Assembly: GCA_010909725.1 (NCBI GenBank)
Contig: JAACMV010000010.1
Span: 248,001 to 312,000 of the forward strand
Source: Picochlorum sp. 'celeri'
Taxonomy: Eukaryota; Chlorophyta; Trebouxiophyceae
DNA: 64,000 nucleotides
Direction of reading: 5' to 3'
The notes below the pieces were generated by a model. That model did no database searches and was not told where the DNA came from. It was given only the letters and a program-made list of their open reading frames with translations. Shown piece by piece: positions 1-10,312 of the stretch. The first letter of the stretch is position 1; each line of letters begins with the position of its first letter. The position numbers and the translations under genes are program-made.

Positions 1-503
1 TTCTGTAGTGATGAGACAATAGATGACACGGAGCTCGCGTCTCCTGGTCCTATCACCATGGCTTTTCTCATTTTATTTCTTGTTTCAGAGTCAAATGTCA
101 CAAATGTATGCGTTGGCATGTGCATCTCTCGAGCTCTCATTTGAAACTCTTGCAGTTCTGTCTCCTTTGCAGCAGAATATGATTCAATGACATGCCCTGT
201 GGCCTCCCATTCTGCCAATCTAGGGTCCCTCCGTTTATATAACTTTTTGAATTGACCTAAAACTGTTCTAGATGCGACATCTGCCAGAAAAGACAGATCT
301 TGTCTCAAGTCAGCTAGCAAAACGATGGCCAGCACGAGGTGCTCACCTCCTTGAGTGACTGAACCTGAGCTAGTTGATGATGGGTACAGAGCGAAAATCT
401 TTTTCTTCAACTTTTTAAGAGAAAAATAGTTTCCTAATGCGTATCCAACGCAGAATGCAGAAGAGACCATAAGGGTCGTCTGCTGCCACGATGCAGCAAC
501 CAT
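1..503 (-). CDS. Pth2-family (PTRH2-like) protein, partial, catalytic residues lost
   Basis: The reading frame starts at the ATG at 503 (an in-frame stop lies just upstream) and runs off the left edge; 167 residues are visible. Residues 9-27 form a hydrophobic N-terminal segment followed by a Lys-rich stretch, as in the membrane-anchored mitochondrial PTRH2/Bit1 of animals. From about residue 54 the protein aligns gap-free with the Pth2 domain: RRDPRLAEWE matches the family's RRNPEMLKQWE, and VIGPG near the end matches the family's GIGPG. Pth2 enzymes release peptides from peptidyl-tRNA. Here the Lys-rich GKGK catalytic loop reads DLSF (about 69-72) and the QCSHA helix reads VASRT, so the catalytic Lys and His are missing. 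The family call is firm; loss of hydrolase activity is inferred. It is divergent from SPB4 across a 419-bp spacer. Confidence 0.72.
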   Translation of the reverse strand, partial: MVAASWQQTTLMVSSAFCVGYALGNYFSLKKLKKKIFALYPSSTSSGSVTQGGEHLVLAIVLLADLRQDLSFLADVASRTVLGQFKKLYKRRDPRLAEWEATGHVIESYSAAKETELQEFQMRAREMHMPTHTFVTFDSETRNKMRKAMVIGPGDASSVSSIVSSLQ

Positions 504-922
504 ACCAGTGGGATTGATCAGTGCTATCAGTACTACTTAAGACGTACAATGTGCAAATGTTGTGCGATTTCAAATGTCATCTCCATCATGCATGCAACAC
601 AAGGCGAACAATTGAGCCTCGCCACATTGCGTTCATATGTACTCCTATCAAAGAGGACATTCAATGGGAACTAGCAGTTCACCCTTTGTTTGAATACAAT
701 GCTCATTGAATCCGGCCAAGCGTGATACCTGAAGAGCATGCTCACATATTTTAATTACTGCATTCTAGTCATCGTGATTATTTAAAGGGGTATATGCTCC
801 ATACTGAATCGATTCTGTTCGTCGCATGGCCTTGCATAGCAGCATGGCATGCTCGAGTTCTTCTGGATGATGAGAAAGCATGAAGGTGGATACGAATCAA
901 TTAATGATTTACAGATAGCACA
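504..922. promoter_or_regulatory. Shared upstream region, Pth2-like gene and SPB4
   Basis: 419 bp between two divergent start codons. It holds a CATGCATGC stretch near 587 and an A/T-rich patch around 750-785. A 62-codon frame at 521-709 has no recognisable similarity and is treated as chance. No RNA gene seen. Confidence 0.4.
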
Positions 923-2853
923 ATGACTTCTTCGAAAAGGTTTTCGGAGCTTGGGCTCACCGAAGAGACTCTGAATGTGATTGAGAATGTGCTTGGTTTT
1001 GAACGTGCAACTCCAGTGCAAGAGGCGACAATTCCTTTGTTCAGTGGGAACAAGGATGTATCTGTTGACGCCTGTACTGGTTCAGGGAAGACATTGGCTT
1101 TTGTGGTCCCAATTATCGAAAAGCTCCGTAGATTGGCTAGACCTTTGAAAAAGCATCAGGTCGGTGCTGTGATCCTGTCTCCCACGCGTGAGTTGGCTAG
1201 GCAAATCATGGAGGTGGCTTCTTGTTTTATTAAAACATTGGATTGGGCGTCTGTATCGCTGCTGGTTGGAGGAAGGTATGACATATTTGCAAGACTTGTG
1301 TGAGATGATCTGTCCTGAGATGACGTGTTGTATCTTGTGATGCCAGGGATCCGCAAGAAGATGTAGCCATGCTCCAGAATGACGGATGTACGTTATTAAT
1401 TGGTACTCCGGGTAGAATCGATGATGTCTTTGAAAGGTGTAGATTTATAGACTTGAAGTCTTTGGAAGTGTTGGTGTTGGATGAAGCTGACAGACTGTTA
1501 GACATGGGGTTCGAGCGCCAGATTGATTCCATCATGAAGAAAATTCCACGGCAGAGAAGGACAGGATTATTTAGTGCGACGCAAACAGATGCGGTCAAGG
1601 CCCTTGCACGAGCAGGGTTGAGAAATCCCATTCGGGTTGCTGTTGCTGTGGAATACAAATCCTCCAAATCAGAGACAGCAAAAGGTCAGGTGACCCCTGG
1701 TTCGCTACAGGTTTATTATCGAATTACAGATCAAAGACAGAAAGTATGTGATCTATTTCACTTTTTAGCTGCTCACAGTTCGGAAAAGGTGATTGTGTAT
1801 TTTTTGACATGTGCCTGTGTTGATTATTTTCACCTGGCTATTAGAGCCATGTTGAAAGCTTCCGGGAAGACGAATCCTCCCAAATTGATGCTACACACTC
1901 TTCATGGACGAATGAAACAAGCCGCTCGGGAAGCCTCGCTGAATGCCTTCTCCAAGGCTGATTCGGGTATTTTGATTGCAACAGATGTGGCTGCACGAGG
2001 CTTGGATATTCCAGATGTACATTGGGTCTTACAGTATGATGCTCCACAGGATCCTTCCTCATTTGTACATCGATGTGGTAGAACGGCACGGATGGGTAGA
2101 TCTGGCAATGCAGTCATCTTTCTGACTCCTCAGGAGGAGTCGTACGTGAAATTCTTGGAATTGAGAAAGGTGCCCATGAAGGAGGATGACACGCCATGGG
2201 AAGAAGAGCGTATAGACAAGGATGAGATACTCCATGTTCTTCGAAGGGAATCAGAGACGGACAGGCTGATGATGGATTTCGGGATGAGAGCCTTTGTGAG
2301 TTATCTGCGAGCGTATAAGGAGCATGTCTGCAAGTATATTTTCCAATTTGGCGATTTACAAATGGGCTGGTTAGCATCTTCGTTTGCCTTATTACGACTA
2401 CCGAAAATGAAAGAGGTGAAAAAAGCTGCCAGGCTTTTAAAAGCAGGAGAACTTGAAGGATTCTCGGAATCTCCTGTCGATCCTGCCACAATCCCATTCA
2501 AAGACAAGATGAGAGAGAAGCAAAGACAAAGCGCACTGAGAAAAGTTGCACAGGAACAAGAGGAGGAAAATTCAATGCAAGAGAAGCCGCAAAAGAAGAG
2601 AAAGAAGGAGGCCAAGCCTCAGCAGCCTTCAGTGAGACTAACTGCGGCAAAGAGGAGGACTCTGGAAAGCAGGCAGGAATTGGCTGATCTAGATGAGGAC
2701 TACGCGCTTTGGAAAAAGCTGAAAAAGGGCAAGATATCTCTTGCAGAATATGACGCAGCAACGGAGATGGATGAAATATTAGATTCAGGTAGTCATTTGT
2801 TAGATGCAGCATTGAAAAAGAAGGCAAAGAAAAAAGCCAGAAAGAAGAGATAA
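923..2853 (+). CDS. SPB4: DEAD-box RNA helicase, SPB4/DDX55 family
   Basis: Exons 923-1275 and 1347-2853 (71-bp intron, donor GTATGA) give 619 residues. Across the splice the text reads GGRDPQEDVA, matching the family's GG-NPxEDV. Motifs in order: Q motif (about 28-42), motif I TGSGKT (about 52-57), PTRELA, TPGR, DEAD (about 165), SAT (about 194), TDVAARGLD and HRCGRTARMGRSG (about 358). The last 120 residues are Lys-rich, typical of nucleolar helicases. Spb4 proteins act in maturation of 60S ribosomal subunits, remodelling 27S pre-rRNA. Length agrees with yeast Spb4 (606) and human DDX55 (600). A TGTAA sits about 55 bp after the stop. Confidence 0.93.
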
Positions 2854-3083
2854 TCTTACTTATTATTGTTCTTGGTTCAATCAAATTACATGAATAGATG
2901 GTATATGCTTGTAATCATGGGGCAATAATATAAACACGGGAAAGTATTCTGTCTGAAGAACTTCTGGTTGCTCTTCTGTCAATGGATCTCTGACACCTCA
3001 AATCCCTGCTTCACAGGAAATACTCTTGCTCAGAGCAAGCCACCCCGCAAGAAAGTCATTCAGGGATATATATATCGTAAGAT

Positions 3084-3697
3084 TTAGTAGAATCCAGTCT
3101 TGTTCTTCTTCGCCTCAGCAAAATCCACAACATTCTCCACAATGTTCATGGTCTTGTTGACCTTCCACTCAATAATGTTTCCTGTGATGTTGAGCAAAGT
3201 CTCGAAAGCATCAGCAGTCTTGTTCTTCACCAAACCGAGCTTGGTTGCCAAAGCATCCCAAACATCGCCCTTGTCCATGGTGTCAACAGAGAACACACCT
3301 CTGTTCTCGTTCAACTTGTTGTCCCAGAACTGGGAGGTCTTGTTCTTCTTGGCGTCCCACTTCTCGGCAATGTTCTCCAAAGCACCAGTTGTCTTGTTCA
3401 CCTTCCACTCCCACACGTCGCTTGTGAGATTGAGGATGCTCCCGACCAAGTCGAGCTTGATATCGAGCAAGTCAACCTTGTTTCCAACGTCCAGGAGGTA
3501 GGCCTTCATGTCTCCCACTGCAAAACAATACAAAGAAAAGAAGAATTAGACATAGAATGAGGCACAGAGCACAACTACCAGGAACCTGCGAGCAACGCCG
3601 AGGTAGCTACCTGTTTTAACAACGCACCAGACTTGAGCTGTGGCTGAGCAGCAGCGCATGCCATAATGGCAGCAAACACGATCAATGTCTTGTTCAT
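3084..3697 (-). CDS. Secreted protein with evenly spaced N-glycosylation sequons, unknown function
   Basis: Exons 3697-3586 and 3517-3084 (68-bp intron) give 181 residues. The start MNKTLIVFAAIMACAAAQ is a textbook signal peptide ending in AAA/Q. The mature part is helix-prone and carries at least seven N-x-T sequons, mostly NKT. Two copies of a unit of about 36 residues (beginning NLTSDVWEWKVNKT and NITGNIIEWKVNKT) place sequons at offsets 0, +11 and +29 in both, with EWKVNKT and AKKNKT conserved. Trp residues recur between them. No known family is recognised. It resembles 11-residue-periodic amphipathic helices, but dense glycosylation is inferred only from sequons. Convergent with SPB4, 230 bp between stops. 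Confidence 0.75.
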
Positions 3698-4350
3698 GAT
3701 GATATAATTCAATATTAAAACAACTAAAGTCAAGAGAAATGCTAATATGAATTTTGTTTGAACATCTGGAGGGGTCTTCGGCGGCTTTATACATCGAGTC
3801 AACGAAAATAGGCGCGATTGGTTCGACCGACAGAGGTCTTGCCTCGATCACATCGCCACGCACCTTCCGGCCAGGTGGCAAATTCAAACAGGTATTCGAT
3901 CATACAAAGGATTGAAAACTTTTCGTAGACATGGGAGCGGCTCTGGCTGCATCGGTTCTGTGCTGTGCATTGACGTATGCATCTGTGTGGAGAGATCCAG
4001 AGTCGCCAAACCGGTGCATCACCTTTGCAGCTGGCACAACTTGCAGTGCAGGTGGCCATGACGATGCAAGGCAACACGCACATCCGTACTTTTCTTTGAG
4101 CTGTTGGCAAACCATGCATCATTTGAAGAAGAAAATTGGCAGTCGTGCGCTATCACATTGCCGTTGGCCCCGTCATTGTAGCCTATTCCAAAGTCGATGG
4201 GAAGTCCATCTGTCACTGCCATATTTTGAAAATTGTACACATCATGATGATTGTTCACACGGACATTGTGAGGTCAGTGAGCATAGTATATTCAGTATTT
4301 AACGTGATTTGTATCTGATAGGTCATCCAAACGCGATACACGGCCTCAAC
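3698..4350. promoter_or_regulatory. Upstream region between secreted protein gene and DCC1
   Basis: 653 bp between divergent start codons. A plus-strand frame at 3931-4302 (123 codons, Cys/His-rich, hydrophobic start MGAALAASVLCCALTYAS) and a minus-strand frame at 4258-4019 overlap here; neither shows recognisable homology and they are mutually exclusive. One could be a small secreted gene or an unrecognised upstream exon; I cannot decide from sequence. Confidence 0.35.
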
Positions 4351-5742
4351 ATGTCTTTGGATGTCCCGAAGATTGGAGGGAGCAGAATATTGCGGTATCA
4401 GGACACGTTGCAGCATGATTTGAAACTTGTAGAAGTATCTAATGATATTATGCAAGAATTGATGGAAGATCGGTGCGTGCTGCCACAAGTGAGCATTCAA
4501 ATTGAATTCAAATTTGGAATTCGATGCCTGCCCTGAATAGATCTACATCCATCCTATTGTTGCTACTGTTTTTGAATCTTCAGGATTGTATTCAAAGGAT
4601 GTGAGAACGAGGAGGCTGTATTGTGTTCCGCGACCAATACCTATCGCGTGAGGGAGGTGGAAACGACCAATTTGGTCATGCTGATTGAAGACCCATCACT
4701 ACCAGACTCTGCTGCATCTCAAGACATGATTGACGCGAGCGATGCAGATCCTAGCACATCGTATATGGGTAGGGCCACACAGCAGGCGATGTTGGATCAA
4801 GGCAGCAGTGGCCACGAGCCTGTGACTGTAACAGCGCTGGTCAATGCTCACCTTGAGCTGACTCGAATGAAGCCCAGGCTCCACACACTCGACCGTTTGT
4901 TAAAAGAAACACACGTTATTCGAGATATAACTTCAGAAGACGGAGCCGACTCACAGATGCCTGCCGGAGAGGATTGGGAGACACTTGTAGATACTGTTCA
5001 GGCGAGTCCCAAGGAAATATCTCAAGCGCTGCAGGAGATTGATGCGGTGAGAATTCGAGGTACATGGATGGGTGTCTCTCAAGAAGCATTTTCCATGTTT
5101 GTAAAGATTCTTCTGCTGACAATCACAGAGCAGGGGTGGACGTTGGGCAAGGTACCAGACATTCCTTTGGCAGAGGAACTGGAAAAGAATGGGGTATGTG
5201 GCCAATTGACGCTTCAACTCTTGCATAGAATATCGACAGGACAGGAAACAAATATGGTGAATATGATTGAAGAACTTGATAGAGAAGACTGGAGGGAGAG
5301 AGAGACCAGGCTGTATGCCCTGGATGTCAGGCACGTGTGCAAACACGTGGGCATTGGGATACTCTTGGAACAGCAACATTGGGACAACTTGGATGAGTTC
5401 ATGGCAGCATGGAAGTCTGCTCTACCTGAAGATATCAAACCTACGTCTGACATGCTACGAGGAGAGTGTTTGGTGATACGTTTACCACCGCGAAAAGATG
5501 TGATTGGAGAGCAGCTTGAACAATTTTCCATTCAAAAGTTATCTGAAACAGAACTGCCCCGCGACCCCGAGGACCGATTCGATCACCTCTTTCGAATCCA
5601 AAAGGAATGGACATTTGATCAAGTTCAGCCATACATCCACAACCTCATCGACGAGGGCCAGACAGAAGAGGAGCTGTTACTGCAGTATGCCAGGCCAAGT
5701 CAGACTCGCCCAGAGGATGAGACCACCTACACAGCTCGGTGA
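4351..5742 (+). CDS. DCC1: Sister chromatid cohesion protein DCC1 (DSCC1)
   Basis: Exons 4351-4472 and 4584-5742 (111-bp intron) give 426 residues. The join reads MEDRIVFKGCENEEAVLCS, matching the DSCC1 region before the ETTNLVMLIE strand (human TSNMLLFIPG). Further matches: ELTRMKPRLHTLDRLL (human ELRRCRPKLKKLKKLL), WTLGKVP, and the C-terminal winged-helix text DRFDHLFRIQKEWTFDQVQPYI (here split from a longer match). DCC1 joins CTF8 and CTF18 in the alternative RFC clamp loader that loads PCNA and promotes cohesion and replication checkpoint signalling. The ATG at 4351 was chosen because it opens the conserved N-terminus; a frame extending upstream to 4309 lacks conservation. TAF6 follows 72 bp downstream on the same strand. 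Confidence 0.9.
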
Positions 5743-5814
5743 TGAAGATCCTGTATTCACCCACCCCAGCCACCATTATTCATAATTTATATTAATGTAT
5801 GTAACTTTAGTAGT

Positions 5815-7792
5815 ATGAATGCGGTGAGAATAGAGTTTGCTGAATCAGTAGCAGAGAGCCTTGGCATCACTGCTACGAAAGAGGCTCTCCGCTCGCTCGC
5901 ATCAGACGTTGATTATAAACTCAGGGAAATTGTAGAGGTACGAAAACAGATAGCAGTTCGAGGATATGCTGCAAGGCAGGGACTGACCTGCGTCATTTTT
6001 TTTATTCAGCACGCCAAGAAAATTGCTAGAAAGTCGAGGAGATCTACGATTAACGCTGATGACATCAACAATGCATTCCGAAATTTGAATATTGAGGTAC
6101 GTGGTTTAGATGGGGTAGTGACGAGGGATGTCTATGACAGGAATTGGTGGAATATTGCAGCCAGTGTATGGGCTTTCAAATACGTCAGACCCATTCCGAT
6201 TTGCGAAATTAGCGGGTCATGCGCAGGCTCTTCGTGTAGAGGATCCGATCATTCCTTTGGATGCTGCATTGGAGAAGGCACTGCCTCCTCCTCCATGGGA
6301 GGCTGGGGTGCGAATTCATTGGTTGTCCATTCATGGGGTGCAGCCAAATATCCCTGAAAACGTGCCCATGTTACCTCCTGAGCATCGTCCTAAGCGTCAA
6401 AAGAAGGAGATGTTGGCTCCAGAGCCAGAAATAAATGCCAATGTGAATGGTGAAGCTGGGAAAGACCAACAAGGATCTGGCCATGGGGGAGAGGGTGCTG
6501 TGCATGATGCTCCTGGAGGGGTTTTGGTGAAAGCGCCCCTGAAACATGTGTTGAGCAAGGAATTGAACATGTATATGGATCAAATTATGAAGGCTTTGGA
6601 GGAAGGGTCGAGCCAACGTGGAAGAGTGCTTGATGCAACCTTGGCGAGTTTGAGGCTGGATGCTGGCCTTCAGCCTCTAGCGCCATATTTATGCCATAGA
6701 TTTGCCGATAAAATACTAGTGGAATGTGGAAAAGAGGCGCCGTCGACTGACAAGGTATCAACTCGGTATCACGCAGTCAAGCTGGTCAATATTCTCAGAG
6801 CAGCAGAGTGCATTGCCTCCAATAGAACAGTTGATCTGAGTTGGTATTTACACGAATTAATACCAGCAATCATGGATGTGATTCTTGATGTTCCCCAGAT
6901 TCATGTTGATGTGAAAATGAAGGAAAAAGAGAGCATGAGGGAGTTGAACAGAAAGTACAGGTGGGATCAGAGAGAGTTTGGAGCCAAGGCTATTGCAAGC
7001 ATCTGCTCGAACTACCCAGAAGTGGCCCCTCGCGTCCAAAAACAATTCGTTCAGAGTCTAAAGGTAGACCCAGAAAAATACTTGCCCACCATATACGGCG
7101 CGATCCTTGGTCTCGCATGCCAGGGACAACGAGCAGTACAAACCCTGCTGCTGCCAAATATGATTCCTCTGATTCGGAATATAGTCGCACATGCGAAGCA
7201 ATGTAGTACAAGAGAACTAGATATTGTACGAAACGCATTGCTGTCTGTCGCAGGACCGGTCGTATGCAATCAATCTGGAAGGCTACTGCAAGATGCCAAA
7301 TTCTCGCATGTACGCCCTTCTGTGTCTTTCATCGGCACGATAGAATATCAGGAAAGGCGAGCTAGCAACGATACGCCCTTGTCGAAAGCAGAGTTGTTTA
7401 GTGAAGACAACGAAGACCCATGTATCCAATTCTGCCAAGATCCTGAGAGTGTGAAACAGAGCCAGGCATGGCTGCGCACATATGTGGGCAAGGCAAAAAT
7501 GCACAGCATGTCTGGTGCGTCGGGAGAGGCATATCATCCATCTATCACATACAAACTTGCAGATGGAAAGATTCAGTACAAACACACGGCTGCATACACA
7601 AAATGTATCAAGCAACTGGAAGTATTTCCCTCAGACACCCATGTCTTCCGCAGGTACGCATCACTGCTTCAGGATGCATATGCACACGATGCCAACCCAG
7701 CAGAATCACTCAACCTGATACATGATATCTTTGGTAGACAATCTGACCCATACGTGATGACAAGGCTGCATACAAATGACGTATTCTTGTAA
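5815..7792 (+). CDS. TAF6: Transcription initiation factor TFIID subunit 6
   Basis: Exons 5815-5937, 6010-6096 and 6161-7792 (introns 72 and 64 bp, both phase 0) give 613 residues. The first 70 residues are the histone fold (AESLGI, SDVDYKLREIVE, ARKSRRSTINADDINNAFRNLNIE). The third exon starts PVYGLSNTSDPFRFAKLAG, the TAF6 PLYGF-DPFRF signature. Residues about 200-430 form the HEAT-repeat TAF6C domain (ELNMYMDQI, FADKILVECG, YRWDQREFGAKAIASIC). TAF6 pairs with TAF9 in the TFIID core. The stop codon TAA lies within TTGTAA, and another TGTAA follows at once, so stop and poly(A) signal are nearly fused. Confidence 0.92.
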
Positions 7793-8006
7793 ATTTGTAA
7801 TTGACATGCCACATGATGAGACACTCTCCCATCAAACACTCACCGTGATGGGGAATAAGCACCCCGCTTGCATTGCGGCCGACCAAGCTCGTCCGACAAT
7901 GGACGCTCATTCATGGAAGCAAGCAATGATTGGTTCATGCTTCTGCACCACTGACATAATAAATTATTTCTAGTAGTGTACATCGTTACTATAGTCCTAC
8001 ATCATC

Positions 8007-8551
8007 ATGTCTTCCGCTCTCGTTTGGGAATTGGTCAAGAAGAACAACTGCTTCCTTTCAAAGAACTTGAATGGAACAGTCTGGTCTAAAGAGCCATCTA
8101 ATCTGTACGTACCATTCTTTAGAATATAATATTAGGCCTGGTTGCAACAGCCGACTGATCTGGATGCAATTGCGTTTGACATCCCTGTTGCGGCGGAATC
8201 GCCTTGGTCGCTATCATCGATGTGAATTGCCGCAGATTGCCTTATACTAACCATCATGTGTATATTTCGTACAGGACTGGAACCCACAGCTACAAATTCT
8301 CAGGACTCGCCAACAGGGGAAGCAATGTTGGAGTGACTGAAGAGGATGGCGTCGTGACTTTGAGCGTGACCTGCAAGAAGCAGGCCCAGAAGACTCACAA
8401 GATTCCAGTGAAGAAGAATGCTCGTCGTGCTGCCTACGCTGCTGGAGCTGTGACCAAGAAGGTCCGCCCAGATCTTGAGAAGGTTGCCAAGGCCAAGGCC
8501 TCTGCTGTGAGCCGTGGTCTCAGAACCCGAAAAGCCTTAGCCAGCAAGTAA
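8007..8551 (+). CDS. RPL28: Cytosolic 60S ribosomal protein eL28
   Basis: Exons 8007-8104 and 8275-8551 (170-bp intron) give 124 residues. Start MSSALVWELVKKNNCFLSK and the join EPSNLTGTHSYKFSGLANR match eL28 (human TEPNNLKARNSFRYNGL). The C-terminus is basic (KKNARRAAYAAG, VRPDLEKVAKAKASAVSRGLR). The intron is over twice the local norm, contains a perfect TACTAAC branch-point box near 8244, and can fold into two hairpins. Convergent with the thioesterase gene: only 29 bp lie between the stops. Confidence 0.92.
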
Positions 8552-8580
8552 ACCATCTATATATATATTACATTATAATA

Positions 8581-9528
8581 TCAAAATGTTAGTTTATTCT
8601 TGAGCCTTTCTACAGAATACTTGGCCACTTCACTCACGAGTTTGAGCAATTTTGGAGTCACAAACAGTGCCCTGGATGTGGCATACACCCTCCCATCCGG
8701 CCCATCGGACAACGTCGCTGTCATGGACAGCTTTCTACCCTCAAACTTTTCCAAGGTTGCTGTGCATAATACTGTACTGCTAGCAGCAATCTTTGATTTA
8801 TAGCTCACATCTAATTGCACTGTGTATGCAGGTCCCAGAAAGGAGACCGCCTTTGACTTTTTCAGACAATACAACAGCCCTCCAAACACCTCGTCAAATA
8901 TAGCTGCAGTCAAACCTCCATGAACAATCTTTGGCCATCCCGCCACCTCTCGACCCAGAGCCACCACGGCCCTAAACTCTGTCTTGTCCTTTGAGTAGAA
9001 CCCTTCAATATCATTTATCAGTCCACGAGCAACAAACGCACTAAACATGTGATCATCCTCCAAAAAGGGATGATCCTGCTTCAGTAAATCCTCAGCACAC
9101 AGTACCTTTCGATACGATGTCGTTCCTGATACGTCTTCATACCAATCCACATCCGCAAAGGACTTTTGCTCTTGTTCCTGCTGCTGCTGCTGCTCCATTG
9201 CCAGCTCTCTATTCTTCCTCACCTGAGGGGATTCATGCTCCTTGTCCTGGAACATTTGAATGCCTAGTCCAGCCCCCATAAGACCACCCAATGCTGCTGC
9301 AGCAGACACGATCAAGGACCCCGCTTGCGTTGACCCATGCCCACCAGAAGACGACGGGGACGACGGAGATGAGGACGACCCACATCTGATACCAGAAGAT
9401 TGACCACTTCCTCTATTTTGTATGGATCCACGAGCTCTGCTACTGCTACCACCCACGCGGTGGAAATGAAGTGGCACGCATGGCTGCCTCGCAGACAACC
9501 GCCTCACAATGCCACCTGGAAATCTCAT
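8581..9528 (-). CDS. Organellar hotdog-fold thioesterase superfamily protein
   Basis: Single exon, 315 residues from the ATG at 9528. An upstream in-frame extension to 9681 exists but MRFPGGIVRRLSARQP looks like an organelle presequence and is the better start. Order: Arg/Ser-rich presequence, Ser/Pro/Gly linker, a hydrophobic glycine-rich segment (about 100-120, a possible membrane span), a Gln/Glu run, then the hotdog domain (about 200-300) with HGGLTAAIFDEVFGGLLY, the PaaI/4HBT-type active-site helix. Members hydrolyse acyl-CoA or acyl-carrier esters; the substrate cannot be read here. Mitochondrion versus plastid is uncertain. A TGTAA lies about 10 nt after the stop, inside the 29-bp spacer to eL28. 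Confidence 0.8.
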   Translation of the reverse strand: MRFPGGIVRRLSARQPCVPLHFHRVGGSSSRARGSIQNRGSGQSSGIRCGSSSSPSSPSSSGGHGSTQAGSLIVSAAAALGGLMGAGLGIQMFQDKEHESPQVRKNRELAMEQQQQQEQEQKSFADVDWYEDVSGTTSYRKVLCAEDLLKQDHPFLEDDHMFSAFVARGLINDIEGFYSKDKTEFRAVVALGREVAGWPKIVHGGLTAAIFDEVFGGLLYCLKKSKAVSFLGPAYTVQLDVSYKSKIAASSTVLCTATLEKFEGRKLSMTATLSDGPDGRVYATSRALFVTPKLLKLVSEVAKYSVERLKNKLTF

Positions 9529-9979
9529 ACTACATAAAGTGATGATATCATTATGAGATGAAAACAAGCCTTGGTTTATGGAAGAGGACGATCGCCAAAG
9601 AATTCTCTCAACATGCATGAGTCCCTTGGCTGGTGGCATGCAACCCAATGCAGTGACATGAATTGGGACGAATCCGGTCAATGGCAGCTTTTGATGGGAT
9701 CAGCGGTACAAGGTTCCATCGCTGGGAGTCAAAACTTGTATTCGATGCCAACGTCAGCATCTCAGTTCTTCCATAGTACTATACATATCAACACATACAG
9801 GTATGATATGTACAGGTACTGATGCATTCTCAATAATACCAGTGTCGTTGAACGTATTGGTACCAATACTCCAAGGACGCGTTTCTGGAACCCTTCCCTA
9901 CTATATGCTATACTCTCTGATAGGTGGTACATTGAGTGCTGAATGTGGTACTTTTCCTGCAGGCATTGATACAATCACG
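9529..9979. promoter_or_regulatory. Shared upstream region, thioesterase and cytochrome b5 genes
   Basis: 451 bp between divergent starts. It includes repeated GTACTGATGC/GGTACC-like A/T-moderate text around 9790-9880, and no convincing coding or RNA gene. Frames crossing it are extensions of the flanking genes without conservation. Confidence 0.3.
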
Positions 9980-10312
9980 ATGAAGAGCTTTTCGCCACGA
10001 TGGGTCGCGGCTGTGGTTGCCTTGGTTCTATGCCTTACAGTGCCTCAGCAAATGGTTCATGGTATGGCTGAGTACACTGTCGAAGACGTCGCAACACATG
10101 ATTCCACTGCAAATGGCATCTGGGTTGGGTACAATGGCAAGGTGTACGATATCACAGAGTGGGTGCTACAGCATCCTGGAGGGGCAGAGGTGCTGATTGC
10201 CCTGGCAGGTACAATTGATGAGTTTACCGAGAAATTCAATGCTCGCCATGGACCAGGAAGCTATCAAGAAGGTATTTTGAAAGAATACGAGATTGGAACA
10301 CTTGTTACCTGA
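9980..10312 (+). CDS. Secreted or ER-luminal cytochrome b5-domain protein
   Basis: 110 residues from the ATG at 9980. Residues 1-28 form a signal peptide (RWVAAVVALVLCLTV core). The rest is a minimal cytochrome b5 fold: VATHDSTANGIWVGYNGKVYDIT, then HPGG with haem ligand His65, and a second candidate ligand His90 in FNARHG. There is no C-terminal anchor and no fused reductase or desaturase domain, so the haem domain should face the ER lumen or outside, unlike classical cytosolic-facing b5. It lies 545 bp upstream of a secreted amine oxidase on the same strand. Upstream in-frame codons to 9803 lack conservation and were excluded. Confidence 0.85.
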   Translation: MKSFSPRWVAAVVALVLCLTVPQQMVHGMAEYTVEDVATHDSTANGIWVGYNGKVYDITEWVLQHPGGAEVLIALAGTIDEFTEKFNARHGPGSYQEGILKEYEIGTLVT

